From Streptomyces jeddahensis (GTDB lineage Bacteria > Actinomycetota > Actinomycetes > Streptomycetales > Streptomycetaceae): a stretch of DNA of 47,628 nt. Below, one piece after another: positions 15,869 through 25,453 of this stretch. Numbering within the stretch: position 1 is the first letter of the stretch; each line of letters starts with the position of its first letter. The notes beneath the pieces are model-generated. The model saw only the letters and a program-made list of their open reading frames with translations, had not been told where the DNA came from and ran no database searches. Where the stretch lies: the NCBI RefSeq assembly GCF_001642995.1, contig NZ_LOHS01000064.1:1-47628 (forward strand). Reading direction: 5' to 3'. The translations under genes and the position numbers were made by a program.

Positions 15869-17362
15869 CTACGACCCCGCCGTGCCCAGCCGGTTCGCCG
15901 TGTGGACCGCCCGCAGCACCGCCGCCGCCTTGTTGCGGCACTCCGTGTCCTCGGCGACCGGGTCGGAGTCGGCGACGATGCCGGCGCCCGCCTGGACGTA
16001 CGCCGTGCCGTCCCGCAGCAGGGCGGTGCGGATGGCGATGGCCGTGTCGGAGTCGCCGGCGAAGTCGAGGTAGCCGACGCAGCCGCCGTAGAGTCCGCGG
16101 CGCGCGGGCTCGAGCTCGTCGATGATCTGCATCGCGCGGGGCTTGGGCGCGCCCGACAGGGTGCCCGCGGGGAAGCAGGCCGTCAGGACGTCGAAGGCCG
16201 TGCGCCCCTCCGCGACCCGCCCGGTGACCGTCGACACGATGTGCATCACGTGCGAGTACCGCTCGATGGACATGAAGTCGACGACCTCCACCGAGCCGGG
16301 CTCGCACACGCGGCCGAGGTCATTGCGGCCGAGGTCGACGAGCATCAGGTGCTCGGCACGCTCCTTGGGGTCGGCGAGCAGCTCGTCCGCGAGCGCCTGG
16401 TCCTCCTTCGGCGTGGCGCCGCGCGGCCGGGTTCCGGCGATCGGGTGCACCATCGCCCGCCCGTCCTCGACCTTCACCAGGGCCTCCGGGCTGGACCCGA
16501 CGACGTCAAAGCTGTCGAAGCGGAAGAGGTACATGTACGGCGACGGGTTGGTCGCCCGCAGCACGCGGTAGACGTCCAACGCGCTTGCCGTGCACGGGGT
16601 TTCGAACCGCTGCGAGGGTACGACCTGGAAGGCCTCGCCCGCGCGGATGCGCTCCTTGATGTCCTCGACGGCGTCCTCGAAGTCCGGGCCGCCCCACTGC
16701 GCGGTGTATTCCGGCAGCTCGGACGGCGGGAGCGCCGCCGGGGGCTGGGCGATCGGCCGGGAGAGGTCCGCCTCCATGGCGTCGAGGCGGGCCACCGCGT
16801 CCGCGTAGGCCTCGTCGACGCCCGTGTCGAGGTCGTTGTGGTTGATCGCGTTGGCGATGAGCATGACGGTGCCGTCCCAGTGGTCCAGGACGGCAAGGTC
16901 GCTGGTGAGCAGCATGGTCAGCTCGGGGAGCTGCAGGTCGTCGTGCTCGCCGGGGCCGATCTTCTCCAGGCGCCGCACGATGTCGTACCCGAGGTAGCCG
17001 ACCATGCCGCCCGTGAACGGCGGCATCCCGGCGCCCAGGTCGTGCGGCGTGTGCAGCGCCTCGACGGTGGCGCGCAGGGCGGCGAGCGGGTCGCCGTCGA
17101 CCGGCACGCCGACCGGCGGGGCGCCGAGCCAGTGCGCCTGCCCGTCGCGCTCGGTGAGCGTCGCCGCGCTGCGCACGCCCACGAAGGAGTAGCGGGACCA
17201 GGAGCGGCCGTTCTCCGCGGACTCCAGCAGGAAGGTGCCGGGGCGCTCGGCGGCGAGCTTGCGGTAGAGCCCGACGGGGGTGTCGCCGTCCGCGAGCAGC
17301 TTGCGGCTGACGGGGATCACGCGGCGGTCGGTGGCCAGCTTGCGGAACGTCTCGAGGTCCAT
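15869..17362 (-). CDS. trpE: Anthranilate synthase component I
   Basis: 497 aa from ATG at 17362, 11 nt after the hisI stop, with AAGG as a weak RBS. It converts chorismate to anthranilate, using ammonia from a TrpG partner that is not in the window. It has the full chorismate-binding domain: [29 protein letters not shown] and [19 protein letters not shown]. The N-terminal Trp feedback motif region [16 protein letters not shown] is present, so it should be allosterically inhibited by tryptophan. No Trp-rich leader peptide precedes it, because hisI is directly upstream and probably co-transcribed. Confidence 0.97.
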   Translation of the reverse strand: MDLETFRKLATDRRVIPVSRKLLADGDTPVGLYRKLAAERPGTFLLESAENGRSWSRYSFVGVRSAATLTERDGQAHWLGAPPVGVPVDGDPLAALRATVEALHTPHDLGAGMPPFTGGMVGYLGYDIVRRLEKIGPGEHDDLQLPELTMLLTSDLAVLDHWDGTVMLIANAINHNDLDTGVDEAYADAVARLDAMEADLSRPIAQPPAALPPSELPEYTAQWGGPDFEDAVEDIKERIRAGEAFQVVPSQRFETPCTASALDVYRVLRATNPSPYMYLFRFDSFDVVGSSPEALVKVEDGRAMVHPIAGTRPRGATPKEDQALADELLADPKERAEHLMLVDLGRNDLGRVCEPGSVEVVDFMSIERYSHVMHIVSTVTGRVAEGRTAFDVLTACFPAGTLSGAPKPRAMQIIDELEPARRGLYGGCVGYLDFAGDSDTAIAIRTALLRDGTAYVQAGAGIVADSDPVAEDTECRNKAAAVLRAVHTANRLGTAGS

Positions 17363-17373
17363 GGCGGGCGACC

Positions 17374-17739
17374 TTACTGACTCAGAGGGAGGACGTCGGC
17401 GTCGAAGCACGTACGGGCGCCCGTGTGGCAGGCGGCGCCGACCTGGTCGACCTTCACGAGCACGGTGTCGGCGTCGCAGTCGAGGGCGACGGACTTGACG
17501 TACTGGAAGTGGCCGGATGTGTCGCCCTTGACCCAGTACTCCTGGCGGCTGCGCGACCAGTACGTGCACCGCCCCGTGGTGAGCGTGCGGTGCAGCGCCT
17601 CGTCGTCCATCCAGCCGAGCATGAGCACCTCACCGGTGTCGTACTGCTGGGCGATGGCGGGCAGGAGTCCGTCCGCGCTGCGCTTGAGGCGCGCGGCGAT
17701 CTCCGGGTCCAGGCTGCTGGGAGGGGGCGTGCTGCTCAT
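17374..17739 (-). CDS. hisI: Phosphoribosyl-AMP cyclohydrolase
   Basis: 121 aa from ATG at 17739 (ATG at 17748 is equally open; neither has a strong RBS). It opens the ring of PR-AMP in the third step of histidine synthesis. The family core is present: [37 protein letters not shown], the metal-binding [11 protein letters not shown] and [13 protein letters not shown]. Single-domain HisI without HisE is normal for actinobacteria. It precedes trpE with an 11-bp gap, coupling a histidine gene to a tryptophan gene, and sits apart from the main his operon. Confidence 0.95.
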   Translation of the reverse strand: MSSTPPPSSLDPEIAARLKRSADGLLPAIAQQYDTGEVLMLGWMDDEALHRTLTTGRCTYWSRSRQEYWVKGDTSGHFQYVKSVALDCDADTVLVKVDQVGAACHTGARTCFDADVLPLSQ

Positions 17740-17873
17740 GGGTGCCATTGTGCGGGATGGGTACGACAACGCGGCGCGCCGTCCGCCCGGTGGACAGTCG
17801 CCGTGCGCGGACCCCGTGGCCCAGTTGCGCCCCTGCACGGCCCCGTACCGTGGCAGGCGCCGGGGCGCGGCCG

Positions 17874-17879
17874 TACGCT
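17874..17879 (+). promoter_or_regulatory. Candidate -10 box of the TIGR03085 gene
   Basis: TACGCT (TANNNT) ends 6 nt before the ATG at 17886, and no RBS is present, which fits a leaderless transcript. Confidence 0.35.
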
Positions 17880-17885
17880 TGCCCC

Positions 17886-18521
17886 ATGTCGACCCATGCC
17901 AAGCGTGAACGACTGCTCCTCGCCGACCTGTTGGAGGCGGCGGGGCCCGAGGCGCCGACCCTCTGCGAGGGCTGGCAGACCCGTGATCTGGCCGCGCACG
18001 TGGTGGTGCGCGAGCGCCGTCCGGACGCGGCGGGCGGAGCGCTGATCAAGCCGCTGGCGAGCCGCCTGGAACGGGTGCAGGCCGAGTTCGCCGCCAAGCC
18101 GTACGAGGAGCTGATCCAGCTCATCCGTACGGGCCCGCCGCGCTTCTCGCCGTTCGCGCTGAAGCAGATCGACGAGGCGGCGAACGCCGTCGAGTTCTAC
18201 GTCCACGCCGAGGACGTGCGCCGCGCCCAGCCCGACTGGACGCCGCGCGAACTCGACCCGGTCTTCGCCGACGCCCTCTGGTCCCGCCTGGAGCGCTCGG
18301 CCCGCATCCTGTGTCGCGGTGCGACGTCGGGCCTGGTCCTGCGCCGCCCGAACGGCCAGACGGCCGTCGGCAAGCGCGGCACGCCGGTCGTCACGGTCAC
18401 CGGGGAGCCGGGCGAGCTGACCATGTTCGCGTTCGGCCGCCAGGAGGCGGCGAACGTGGAGCTGGACGGCGACAAGGACGCGATCGCCAAGCTGCACGAG
18501 ACGAAGCAGCTGGGGATCTGA
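17886..18521 (+). CDS. TIGR03085 family DinB/maleylpyruvate-isomerase-like protein
   Basis: 211 aa. Begins [20 protein letters not shown], with [24 protein letters not shown], whose His is part of the metal site of mycothiol-dependent maleylpyruvate-isomerase/DinB-like proteins, and [17 protein letters not shown] with a second His. The C-terminal [13 protein letters not shown] motif is typical of this actinobacterial family. It is likely a mycothiol- or metal-dependent enzyme; the substrate is unknown. It is divergent from hisI, with no RBS and a TACGCT box 6 nt before the ATG. Confidence 0.8.
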   Translation: MSTHAKRERLLLADLLEAAGPEAPTLCEGWQTRDLAAHVVVRERRPDAAGGALIKPLASRLERVQAEFAAKPYEELIQLIRTGPPRFSPFALKQIDEAANAVEFYVHAEDVRRAQPDWTPRELDPVFADALWSRLERSARILCRGATSGLVLRRPNGQTAVGKRGTPVVTVTGEPGELTMFAFGRQEAANVELDGDKDAIAKLHETKQLGI

Positions 18522-18549
18522 GGGGCGCTGCCGGCTCCTGGAACGGCCT

Positions 18550-18960
18550 TCAGCCGGTCTGCGGCTGGAGCCGGAGCATGGAGATGTCCGGGCGCACTTT
18601 GGCGATCGCTGCGAAATCGTCGTCCACGTGCAGGACCGTCAGGCGATGCTGTTCGGCTGTCAGCGCGATGAGGATGTCCATGGGCGACGGCCCACGATGG
18701 TGGCCGATCTTCACCAGATCCCGCTGGACCGCGATCACCTTCGGCCATGGTTCTTCCAGAGCGGGCACCCAGCCGAAGGTCCGTCCGAGCATCGTGAAGA
18801 ACGGCTCGTAGTCGCGGTCTGCGCGCAGCCCCGGCATGAGCTCGGACTCGACGGGCGGGCAGATGGAGACGAGTCCCCGAGCCACGTGCTGGGGCCAAGG
18901 CTCACCGATCTGCCCTCGCAGAAGTCGCCAGACGGCTGACGTGTCGGCGAGGTAGTTCAC
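18550..18960 (-). CDS. vapC: PIN-domain ribonuclease toxin (VapC)
   Basis: 136 aa, GTG start overlapping the antitoxin stop (GTGA, 18957-18960). The PIN fold carries acidic residues D6 in LADTSAVWRLL, E38/E40, D95 in PSPMDILIA and D113-D115 in HVDDDF, the magnesium site for RNA cleavage. It is the toxin of a type II pair with the VapB directly upstream. The target RNA is unknown. Codon choice is as GC-rich as its neighbours, so any acquisition is not recent. Confidence 0.9.
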   Translation of the reverse strand: MNYLADTSAVWRLLRGQIGEPWPQHVARGLVSICPPVESELMPGLRADRDYEPFFTMLGRTFGWVPALEEPWPKVIAVQRDLVKIGHHRGPSPMDILIALTAEQHRLTVLHVDDDFAAIAKVRPDISMLRLQPQTG

Positions 18961-19175
18961 AGGCCCGAACGCTCCCGCTCCTCGAGCACCTCGAAGTCGA
19001 GGAACTGTCCGGCGTTGTCCTGCAGCCAGCGCAGCGCCCGCGCACGGTCATCCGCGCTGATTGCGGCAGCTATCGACAATGCACGGTTGATGGTGTCGCG
19101 CTTCGTCGCCGTACCGAGCTGCTGCTGGGCGAAGGCGAGCATCTGATCGTCGACGTCCACAAGGGTCTTGGACAT
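18957..19175 (-). CDS. vapB: VapB-type antitoxin
   Basis: 72 aa from ATG at 19175 with a strong GAGGAGG site. The N-terminal segment SKTLVDVDDQMLAFAQQQLG is a ribbon-helix-helix of the VapB type, followed by TKRDTINRALSIAAA. The C-terminus, including DNAGQFLDFEVLEERE, should wrap the PIN toxin. Translationally coupled to vapC by GTGA. An AT-rich palindrome lies 19 bp upstream of its start and probably mediates autorepression. Confidence 0.88.
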   Translation of the reverse strand: MSKTLVDVDDQMLAFAQQQLGTATKRDTINRALSIAAAISADDRARALRWLQDNAGQFLDFEVLEERERSGL

Positions 19176-19193
19176 GCCTGCCTCCTCGGCCGC

Positions 19194-19220
19194 GATATAT
19201 ATAAGAAGCCCCAATATATC
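19194..19220 (-). promoter_or_regulatory. Operator/promoter of vapBC
   Basis: GATATAT (19194-19200) and ATATATC (19214-19220) form a perfect 7-bp inverted repeat in an AT island unlike the surrounding DNA. On the minus strand TATATT inside it can serve as -10, with TGGACG 18 nt upstream as -35. This is the expected layout for a VapBC-autorepressed promoter. Confidence 0.6.
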
Positions 19221-19268
19221 TCGCCCCGGTTTCTGGCGTCCAGCGCCGACTCAGCGTGGGGATTCTGA

Positions 19269-19502
19269 CTACTTGACGGGCGCCCGCCGGGCGCGCTTGG
19301 CCGCCTCATGGGCCGCCGCCGCCTGGTCGAATTCGCCCGCGGCGCCACGCGCGGCCAGTTTCTCCGCGGCCTCCAACCGCCGGACCCGGGCCACGTAGTC
19401 GCGCAGGGCCATGTTGACCGCGTCCTGCTTGGTCTTCGAGCCCATCAGCCGCATCGCCTCGGCCAGCGCCTCGTCGTCCAGATCGATGCGCGTGACAGAC
19501 AT
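19269..19502 (-). CDS. Orphan VapB-family antitoxin
   Basis: 77 aa from ATG at 19502 with GGAAGGTGG upstream. SVTRIDLDDEALAEAMRLMG followed by TKQDAVNMALRDYVARV is the VapB ribbon-helix-helix and dimerisation pattern. The C-terminal helix LEAAEKLAARGAAGEFDQAA is a usual toxin-binding tail. No PIN toxin follows: the next gene downstream, 93 bp away, is the second vapB. It may be a solitary antitoxin left after loss of its toxin, or it may act on the adjacent VapC. Confidence 0.8.
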   Translation of the reverse strand: MSVTRIDLDDEALAEAMRLMGSKTKQDAVNMALRDYVARVRRLEAAEKLAARGAAGEFDQAAAAHEAAKRARRAPVK

Positions 19503-19580
19503 GGAGCACCACCTTCCGTGTGCGCTGTACACAAGCAAGATGCCGCACAATGCATCACGGCAAGCAGTGGTTGCCCTACC

Positions 19581-20345
19581 TCAGCGCACAGGGTGCCCCG
19601 CCGCCCGCAGCGCCCCCTTCACCTCGCCGATCCGCAGATCACCGAAGTGGAACACCGACGCCGCCAGCACCGCGTCCGCGCCCGCCGCGACCGCCGGCGG
19701 GAAGTCGGCGAGCTTGCCGGCGCCGCCGGAGGCGATGACGGGAATCGTGACGTGCTTGCGGACGGCCTCGATCATCGCGATGTCGTAGCCGTCCTTCGTG
19801 CCGTCGGCGTCCATCGAGTTGAGCAGGATCTCGCCCGCGCCCAGCTCGGCGGCGCGGTGGGCCCACTCGACGGCGTCGATGCCGGTGCCGCGCCGGCCGC
19901 CGTGGGTGGTCACCTCGTACCCGGACGGGGTGCCCGCGTCGGTGCGGCGGGCGTCGACCGACAGGACCAGGACCTGGCGGCCGAAGCGCTCGGCGATCTC
20001 GCGGATCAGGTCGGGGCGGGCGATCGCCGCCGTGTTGACGCCGACCTTGTCCGCGCCCGCGCGCAGCAGCTTGTCGACGTCCTCGGCGGTGCGCACGCCG
20101 CCGCCGACGGTGAGCGGGATGAAGACCTGCTCGGCCGTGCGGCGCACCACGTCGTACGTCGTCTCGCGGTTGCCCGACGACGCCGTGATGTCCAGGAACG
20201 TGAGCTCGTCCGCGCCCTCGGCGTCGTACACCTTCGCCATCTCGACGGGGTCGCCCGCGTCGCGCAGGTTCTGGAAGTTCACGCCCTTGACGACACGGCC
20301 GTTGTCCACGTCCAGGCAGGGGATGACTCGGACCGCCAGGGTCAC
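19581..20345 (-). CDS. hisF: Imidazole glycerol phosphate synthase cyclase subunit
   Basis: 254 aa, GTG start one base after the ridA stop. A TIM barrel with catalytic D12 in [15 protein letters not shown] and D131 in LSVDARR, with the two phosphate loops VGGGVRT and ASGGAGKL. With HisH it makes imidazole glycerol phosphate and AICAR from PRFAR and ammonia. Last gene of the his operon in the direction of transcription. The insertion [23 protein letters not shown] region matches bacterial HisF. The toxin-antitoxin genes follow. Confidence 0.97.
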   Translation of the reverse strand: MTLAVRVIPCLDVDNGRVVKGVNFQNLRDAGDPVEMAKVYDAEGADELTFLDITASSGNRETTYDVVRRTAEQVFIPLTVGGGVRTAEDVDKLLRAGADKVGVNTAAIARPDLIREIAERFGRQVLVLSVDARRTDAGTPSGYEVTTHGGRRGTGIDAVEWAHRAAELGAGEILLNSMDADGTKDGYDIAMIEAVRKHVTIPVIASGGAGKLADFPPAVAAGADAVLAASVFHFGDLRIGEVKGALRAAGHPVR

Positions 20346-20346
20346 C

Positions 20347-20742
20347 TCAGGCTCCTCTGAAAGCTTCTAGTTCCACTTCGACCAGGATGCGCGGGTCGAC
20401 GAAGCCCTCCACGACCAGCATGGTCGCGGCCGGGCGGACGGAGTCGAACAGCTCCTTGTGGGCCCGGCCCACCTCGTCCAGGTCCCGCGCATGGGTCAGA
20501 TACATACGCGTACGGATCACCGACTCGATGCCGAGCCCGAACTCGGCGATCGCCTCGAGTGCGTGCGAGAAGGCCACCTTGGCCTGCTCGTACGGGTCGC
20601 CCTCGCCGTACAGCACGCTGCCCTTGAAGGACGTCGTACCCGCGACGAGGACGCGGTCGCCCGCCGCGACGGCGCGCGCGAAGCCGATGGAGTCCTCCCA
20701 GGGGGTCCCGCTCTGCACGCGCCGCACGGCATCGGACGTCAT
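20347..20742 (-). CDS. Rid family (RidA/YjgF) protein
   Basis: 131 aa, ATG start overlapping the priA stop (ATGA, 20739-20742). The Rid fold is shown by [62 protein letters not shown] and the C-terminal [17 protein letters not shown]. The conserved Arg of active RidA imine deaminases is plausibly R92 or R94 in the SVIRTRMY region. RidA enzymes clear reactive enamine/imine by-products of PLP enzymes; position inside the his operon suggests a histidine-pathway by-product or a purely genomic association. Confidence 0.9.
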   Translation of the reverse strand: MTSDAVRRVQSGTPWEDSIGFARAVAAGDRVLVAGTTSFKGSVLYGEGDPYEQAKVAFSHALEAIAEFGLGIESVIRTRMYLTHARDLDEVGRAHKELFDSVRPAATMLVVEGFVDPRILVEVELEAFRGA

Positions 20743-21479
20743 CGCGACACAGCCTCCAGGGCCTCTTCCAGCGTGAACGCCTTCGCGTACAGCGCCTTGC
20801 CCACGATCGCGCCCTCCACACCCAGCGGGACGAGCTCGGCGATCGCCCGCAGGTCGTCCAGGGACGAGACGCCGCCGGAGGCGACGACCGGGCGGTCGGT
20901 GGCCGCGCACACGTTCTTCAGCAGCTCCAGGTTCGGGCCCTGCAGCGTGCCGTCCTTGGCGATGTCCGTGACGACGTAGCGGGCGCAGCCCTCCTTGTTG
21001 AGGCGCTCCAGCGTCTCGTAGAGGTCGCCGCCGTCGCGGGTCCAGCCGCGGCCGCGCAGCGTGGTGCCGCGTACGTCGAGGCCGACCGCGATCTTGTCGC
21101 CGTGCTCGGCGATGACCTTGGCGACCCACTCGGGGGTCTCCAGGGCGGCCGTGCCGAGGTTCACGCGGGTGCAGCCGGTGGCAAGGGCGGCGGCGAGCGT
21201 GTCGTCGTCGCGGATGCCGCCGGACAGCTCCACCTTGATGTCCATCGCCTTGGCGACCTCGGCGATCAGTTCGCGGTTGTCGCCGGTGCCGAACGCGGCG
21301 TCCAGGTCGACGAGGTGCAGCCACTCGGCGCCCGACCGCTGCCAGGCCAGGGCGGCCTCCAGCGGAGAGCCGTACGAGGTCTCCGTACCGGACTCGCCGT
21401 GCACCAGGCGGACGGCCTGGCCGTCGCGCACGTCCACGGCGGGGAGGAGTTCAAGCTTGGCGGAGGACTTCGAGGGCAT
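20739..21479 (-). CDS. priA: Bifunctional phosphoribosyl isomerase A
   Basis: 246 aa; its ATG shares one base with the hisH stop (TGATG). A TIM barrel with D16 and D135 as acid/base ([22 protein letters not shown]), R24, and W146 in [10 protein letters not shown]. In Streptomyces PriA isomerises both ProFAR (HisA step) and phosphoribosylanthranilate (TrpF step); the TWT... and GRGW features agree with PriA rather than plain HisA. Its place in the his operon, together with a stand-alone trpC, explains why no trpF is present in the window. Confidence 0.95.
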   Translation of the reverse strand: MPSKSSAKLELLPAVDVRDGQAVRLVHGESGTETSYGSPLEAALAWQRSGAEWLHLVDLDAAFGTGDNRELIAEVAKAMDIKVELSGGIRDDDTLAAALATGCTRVNLGTAALETPEWVAKVIAEHGDKIAVGLDVRGTTLRGRGWTRDGGDLYETLERLNKEGCARYVVTDIAKDGTLQGPNLELLKNVCAATDRPVVASGGVSSLDDLRAIAELVPLGVEGAIVGKALYAKAFTLEEALEAVSR

Positions 21480-22123
21480 CAGAGGGTTCCGATCCAGTTC
21501 TTGAGCAGCTGCGCTCCGGCGTCGCCGGACTTCTCGGGGTGGAACTGCGTGGCCCACAGGGCGCCGTTCTCGACGGCGGCAACGAACGGCTTGCCGTGCG
21601 TGGACCAAGTGACGAGCGGGGCACGCATAGCCGGGTTCGCGGTCTCCATGGACCAGTCGTGCACGGCGTAGGAGTGCACGAAGTAGAACCGGGCGTCCGG
21701 GTCGACGCCCTTGAACAGCTCCGTGCCAGCCGGGGCGTCGACCGTGTTCCAGCCCATGTGCGGGACGATCTCAGCCTGGAGCGGCTCGACGGAGCCGGGC
21801 CACTCGCTCAGGCCCTCGGTCTCGACGCCGTGCTCGATGCCGCGGGCGAACAGGATCTGCATGCCGACGCAGATGCCCATGACCGGGCGGCCACCCGACA
21901 GGCGGCGGTCGATGATCCAGTCGCCGCGCGCCTCCTTCAGGCCCTTCATGCAGGCGGCGAAGGCGCCGACGCCCGGGACGAGCAGCCCGTCGGCGTTCAT
22001 GGCCTTGTCGAAGTCACGCGTTATCTCGACGTCGGCGCCCGCGCGGGCGAGGGCACGCTCGGCGGACCGGACGTTCCCGAAGCCGTAGTCGAAGACGACC
22101 ACGTTTTTTGCCTGGGTACTCAA
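21479..22123 (-). CDS. hisH: Imidazole glycerol phosphate synthase glutaminase subunit
   Basis: 214 aa from a TTG at 22123. That TTG overlaps the stop of the upstream 54-aa gene as TTGA and has GGAGG 7 nt upstream; the alternative GTG at 22129 would sit only one base after the GGAGG. A class I glutamine amidotransferase with triad C85 (GICVGMQ), H195 and E197 (QFHPEKSG). It supplies ammonia to HisF. Other conserved features are [12 protein letters not shown] and [13 protein letters not shown]. Length is normal. Confidence 0.95.
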   Translation of the reverse strand: MSTQAKNVVVFDYGFGNVRSAERALARAGADVEITRDFDKAMNADGLLVPGVGAFAACMKGLKEARGDWIIDRRLSGGRPVMGICVGMQILFARGIEHGVETEGLSEWPGSVEPLQAEIVPHMGWNTVDAPAGTELFKGVDPDARFYFVHSYAVHDWSMETANPAMRAPLVTWSTHGKPFVAAVENGALWATQFHPEKSGDAGAQLLKNWIGTL

Positions 22124-22284
22124 TTCCACACCTCCAGCCGGAGGACGCCCGCCACGAGACACATCGCGGCGCCGATGGAAAGCACCGTGATGAGGCTCTT
22201 CGGCATCTCCTGCTTGACGAAGGAGATGATGCCGCCGATGAGGAAGAGCCCGACCACGATGAGGACGGTGGACAGTCCGTTCAT
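22120..22284 (-). CDS. Small membrane protein within the his operon
   Basis: 54 aa, ATG 4 nt after the hisB stop. Two hydrophobic segments (about 4-20 and 28-47) are joined by FVKQEMPKS, and it ends in LRLEVWN. The stop overlaps the hisH start (TTGA). No family name is recalled, but the gene is fully embedded between hisB and hisH with no spacing, so it must be co-expressed with them. It may be a membrane tether or a transport-related peptide; this is speculation. Confidence 0.8.
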   Translation of the reverse strand: MNGLSTVLIVVGLFLIGGIISFVKQEMPKSLITVLSIGAAMCLVAGVLRLEVWN

Positions 22285-22288
22285 GGCT

Positions 22289-22882
22289 TTACAGCGCACC
22301 CTTCGTGGACGGAAGGATGCCGGCGGCGCGCGGGTCACGCTCGGAGGCGTAACGCAGCGCCCGCGCCAGCGCCTTGAACTGGCACTCCACGATGTGGTGC
22401 GCGTTGCGCCCGTAGGGCACGTGCACGTGCAGGGCGATCTGCGCCTGCGCGACGAAGGACTCCAGGATGTGCCGGGTCATCGTCGTGTCGTACTCGCCGA
22501 TCATCGGCGCCATCTTCTCGGGCTCGGTGTGCACGAGGTACGGGCGGCCGGAGAGGTCGACGGTCACCTGGGCGAGCGACTCGTCCAACGGCACCGTGCA
22601 GTTGCCGAAGCGGTAGATCCCCACCTTGTCGCCGAGGGCCTGCTTGAAGGCGGCGCCCAGCGCGAGGGCCGTGTCCTCGATGGTGTGGTGCGAGTCGATG
22701 TGCAGGTCGCCGTCGGTCTTCACGGTCAGATCGAACAGACCGTGGCGGCCGAGCTGGTCGAGCATGTGGTCGTAGAAGCCGACGCCGGTCGCGATGTCGG
22801 TCTTGCCGGTGCCGTCGAGGTCGATCTCGACGAGGACCGAGGTCTCCTTGGTCGTCCGCTCCACGCGTCCTACGCGGCTCAT
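22289..22882 (-). CDS. hisB: Imidazoleglycerol-phosphate dehydratase
   Basis: 197 aa, ATG start overlapping the hisC stop (ATGA, 22879-22882). A monofunctional IGPD with the manganese-binding motifs [33 protein letters not shown] and the C-terminal FKALARAL. It dehydrates imidazole glycerol phosphate to imidazole acetol phosphate. No phosphatase domain is fused, as is normal for actinobacteria. TAA stop, then a 4-nt gap to the 54-aa gene. Confidence 0.97.
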   Translation of the reverse strand: MSRVGRVERTTKETSVLVEIDLDGTGKTDIATGVGFYDHMLDQLGRHGLFDLTVKTDGDLHIDSHHTIEDTALALGAAFKQALGDKVGIYRFGNCTVPLDESLAQVTVDLSGRPYLVHTEPEKMAPMIGEYDTTMTRHILESFVAQAQIALHVHVPYGRNAHHIVECQFKALARALRYASERDPRAAGILPSTKGAL

Positions 22883-24051
22883 GCGCTCTGCTCCTTCGGG
22901 GGCGTGGGGGTGTCCCCCACAAAACACTGCAACTCACGAACCGCGTCGAGGAACGCGTCGTTCTCTTCCGGGGTGCCTGCGGTGACCCGCAGCCACCCCG
23001 GTACGCCGTTGTCCCGGACCAGGACGCCCCGGTCGAGGATCTCCTGCCAGGCCTTGTGCGCGTCGTCGAACCGCCCGAACTGCACGAAGTTCGCGTCGGA
23101 CGCGGTGACCTCGTAGCCGATCGCGCGCAGCTCGGCGACCAGGCGGTCGCGCTCGGCCTTCAGCTGCTCGACGTACTTCAGCAGCGTGTCGGTGTGCTCG
23201 AGCGCGGCGAGCGCGGTGGCCTGTGTGACGGCCGACAGGTGGTACGGCAGCCGTACGAGCTGGACCGCGTCCACGACCGCCCGGTGCGCGGCGAGATAGC
23301 CGAGGCGCAGCCCGGCCGCGCCGAACGCCTTGGACATCGTGCGCGAGATGACGAGGTTGGGCCGTCCTTCGAGCAGGGGCAGCAGCGAGTCGCCGTGGCT
23401 GAACTCGATGTACGCCTCGTCGACGACGACAAGCGCCCCGGCAGTCTCAGCCTTCGCGGCCTGCGCGGCTTCGTACAGCGCGAGGACCGTCTCGGGCGGG
23501 ACCGCGTTGCCCGTCGGGTTGTTGGGCGTGGTGATGAAGACGACGTCCGGCCGGTGTTCGGCGATGGCCTTCTCGGCGGCCGCCAGGTCGATCGTGAAGT
23601 CGTCGTTGCGCGGTCCGGAGATCCAGCCGGTGCCCGTGCCGCGGGCGATCAGGCCGTGCATCGAGTACGACGGTTCGAAGCCGATGGCCGTGCGGCCGGG
23701 TCCGCCGAAGGTCTGCAGCAGCTGCTGGATGACCTCGTTGGAGCCGTTGGCGGCCCATACGTTCTCGCGGCCGACCGGGTACTTGCCGGTCCTGGTCAGG
23801 TACTTGGCGAGTTCGGTGCGCAGCTCGACGGCGTTGCGGTCGGGGTAGCGGTTGAGGTTGCGCGCGGCCTCGCGCACGCGCTCGGTGATCCGCTCGACGA
23901 GCGGCTCCGGGAGCGGGTACGGGTTCTCGTTAGTGTTCAGCCGGACGGGCACGTCCAGCTGGGGCGCGCCGTACGGGGACTTGCCGCGCAGTTCGTCCCG
24001 GATGGGCAGGTCGTCGATCGTCAGGTCGTTCGCTTGCGTCACGTCGTTCAC
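22879..24051 (-). CDS. hisC: Histidinol-phosphate aminotransferase
   Basis: 390 aa, GTG start overlapping the hisD stop (GTGA, 24048-24051). A PLP class I/II aminotransferase with [40 protein letters not shown] and the Schiff-base K241 in [17 protein letters not shown]. It transaminates imidazole acetol phosphate with glutamate. Length is normal for actinobacteria. Confidence 0.97.
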   Translation of the reverse strand: MNDVTQANDLTIDDLPIRDELRGKSPYGAPQLDVPVRLNTNENPYPLPEPLVERITERVREAARNLNRYPDRNAVELRTELAKYLTRTGKYPVGRENVWAANGSNEVIQQLLQTFGGPGRTAIGFEPSYSMHGLIARGTGTGWISGPRNDDFTIDLAAAEKAIAEHRPDVVFITTPNNPTGNAVPPETVLALYEAAQAAKAETAGALVVVDEAYIEFSHGDSLLPLLEGRPNLVISRTMSKAFGAAGLRLGYLAAHRAVVDAVQLVRLPYHLSAVTQATALAALEHTDTLLKYVEQLKAERDRLVAELRAIGYEVTASDANFVQFGRFDDAHKAWQEILDRGVLVRDNGVPGWLRVTAGTPEENDAFLDAVRELQCFVGDTPTPPKEQSA

Positions 24052-25373
24052 TTGCTCTCCGGGACCTTCCATCCGAACCGCGCCTTGACCGCCGCGCCGT
24101 GCGCGGGCAGGTCCTCCGCCTCGGCCAGGGTCACCACGTGGTGCGCGACCTCGGCGAGGGCGTCGCGCGTGTAGTCCACGACGTGGATGCCACGCAGGAA
24201 CGACTGCACGGACAGGCCCGATGAGTGGCAGGCGCAGCCGCCGGTGGGCAGGACGTGGTTGGACCCGGCGCAGTAGTCGCCCAGCGAGACGGGCGCCCAG
24301 GGGCCGACGAAGATCGCGCCCGCGTTGCGGACCCGGTCGGCGACGGCGGACGCGTCGGCGGTCTGGATCTCCAGGTGCTCGGCGCCGTACGCGTCGACGA
24401 CCCGCAGGCCCTCCTCCAGGCCGTCCACCAGGACGATCGCGGACTGCTTGCCGCTGAGGGCCGGGACGATCCGGTCCTCGATGTGCTTGGTGGCGGCGAC
24501 CTGCGGCTTCAGCTCCTTCTCGACCGCGTCGGCGAGGTCCGGCGAGTCGGTGACGAGGACGGCGGCCGCGAGCGGGTCGTGCTCGGCCTGGCTGATCAGG
24601 TCGGACGCGATGTGCACCGGGTCGGCGGTGTCGTCGGCGAGGATCGCGATCTCGGTCGGTCCCGCCTCGGCGTCGATGCCGATACGTCCCGTGAAGTACC
24701 GCTTGGCGGCGGCGACCCAGATGTTGCCGGGCCCGGTGACCATGTTGGCCGGGGCGCAGGACTCGGTGCCGTACGCGAACATGGCGACGGCCGTGGCGCC
24801 TCCGGCCGCGTACACCTCGTCGATGCCGAGGAGCGCGCACGCGGCGAGGATCGTCGGGTGCGGAAGGCCGCCGAAGTCCTTCTGTGCCGGTGAGGCGAGG
24901 GCCATGGACGGGACGCCGGCCTCCTGCGCCGGGACCGCGTTCATGATCACGGACGACGGGTAGACGGACCGGCCGCCCGGCGCGTACAGGCCCACGCGGT
25001 CGACCGGCACCCATTTTTCGGTCACCGTGCCGCCGGGCACGACCTGCGTGGTGTGCGAGGTGCGTCGCTGCTCGCGGTGGACGATGCGGGCGCGCCGGAT
25101 GGACTCCTCCAGGCCCGCACGCACGGCCGGGTCCAGCTCGTCCAGGGCCCGCTGCAGCGCGGCCGCGGGGACCCGCACCTGGTCAAGGCGTACGCCGTCG
25201 AACATCTCCGCGTAGTCGATCAGCGCCGCGTCGCCCCGATGATGCACGGCCTCGCAGATCGGGCGCACCTTCTCGAGGGCGGCCGATACGTCGAAGTCGG
25301 CTCGGGGCAGCAGGTCGCGCAGGGCGGGGCCCTCGGGAAGGGCGTCGCCGCGCAGATCGATTCGGGAAATCAC
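24048..25373 (-). CDS. hisD: Histidinol dehydrogenase
   Basis: 441 aa from GTG at 25373; an upstream open reading extends it, but homology starts at [14 protein letters not shown]. It oxidises histidinol to histidine with two NAD and a zinc ion. Key segments: VYAPGG-like [73 protein letters not shown]. First gene of hisD-hisC-hisB-orf-hisH-priA-ridA-hisF. The upstream 80 bp contain a palindromic operator candidate (25415-25453). Confidence 0.97.
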   Translation of the reverse strand: MISRIDLRGDALPEGPALRDLLPRADFDVSAALEKVRPICEAVHHRGDAALIDYAEMFDGVRLDQVRVPAAALQRALDELDPAVRAGLEESIRRARIVHREQRRTSHTTQVVPGGTVTEKWVPVDRVGLYAPGGRSVYPSSVIMNAVPAQEAGVPSMALASPAQKDFGGLPHPTILAACALLGIDEVYAAGGATAVAMFAYGTESCAPANMVTGPGNIWVAAAKRYFTGRIGIDAEAGPTEIAILADDTADPVHIASDLISQAEHDPLAAAVLVTDSPDLADAVEKELKPQVAATKHIEDRIVPALSGKQSAIVLVDGLEEGLRVVDAYGAEHLEIQTADASAVADRVRNAGAIFVGPWAPVSLGDYCAGSNHVLPTGGCACHSSGLSVQSFLRGIHVVDYTRDALAEVAHHVVTLAEAEDLPAHGAAVKARFGWKVPESK

Positions 25374-25414
25374 ATGGCCAATTCTCTCAGACCGCGACCG
25401 GCGCCCGGACGTCT

Positions 25415-25453
25415 GTATCAGTGTCTGATACGCGCGTCCGCATCCGCTGATAC
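25415..25453 (-). promoter_or_regulatory. Candidate his operon operator with three half-sites
   Basis: GTATCAG-TGT-CTGATAC (25415-25431) is a perfect palindrome with a 3-bp centre. A third CTGATAC lies at 25447-25453, 22 bp (about two helical turns) from the second. It sits 42-80 bp upstream of the hisD start in the divergent gap to the gene at 25625. It is more AT-rich than its surroundings. I do not recognise the regulator. Confidence 0.6.

Noticed and set aside
17340..17380. A tryptophan-rich leader peptide or attenuator before trpE
   Set aside because: hisI ends 11 nt before the trpE start, so there is no room for one, and no Trp codon run is present. Likewise no His-rich leader peptide was seen before hisD.
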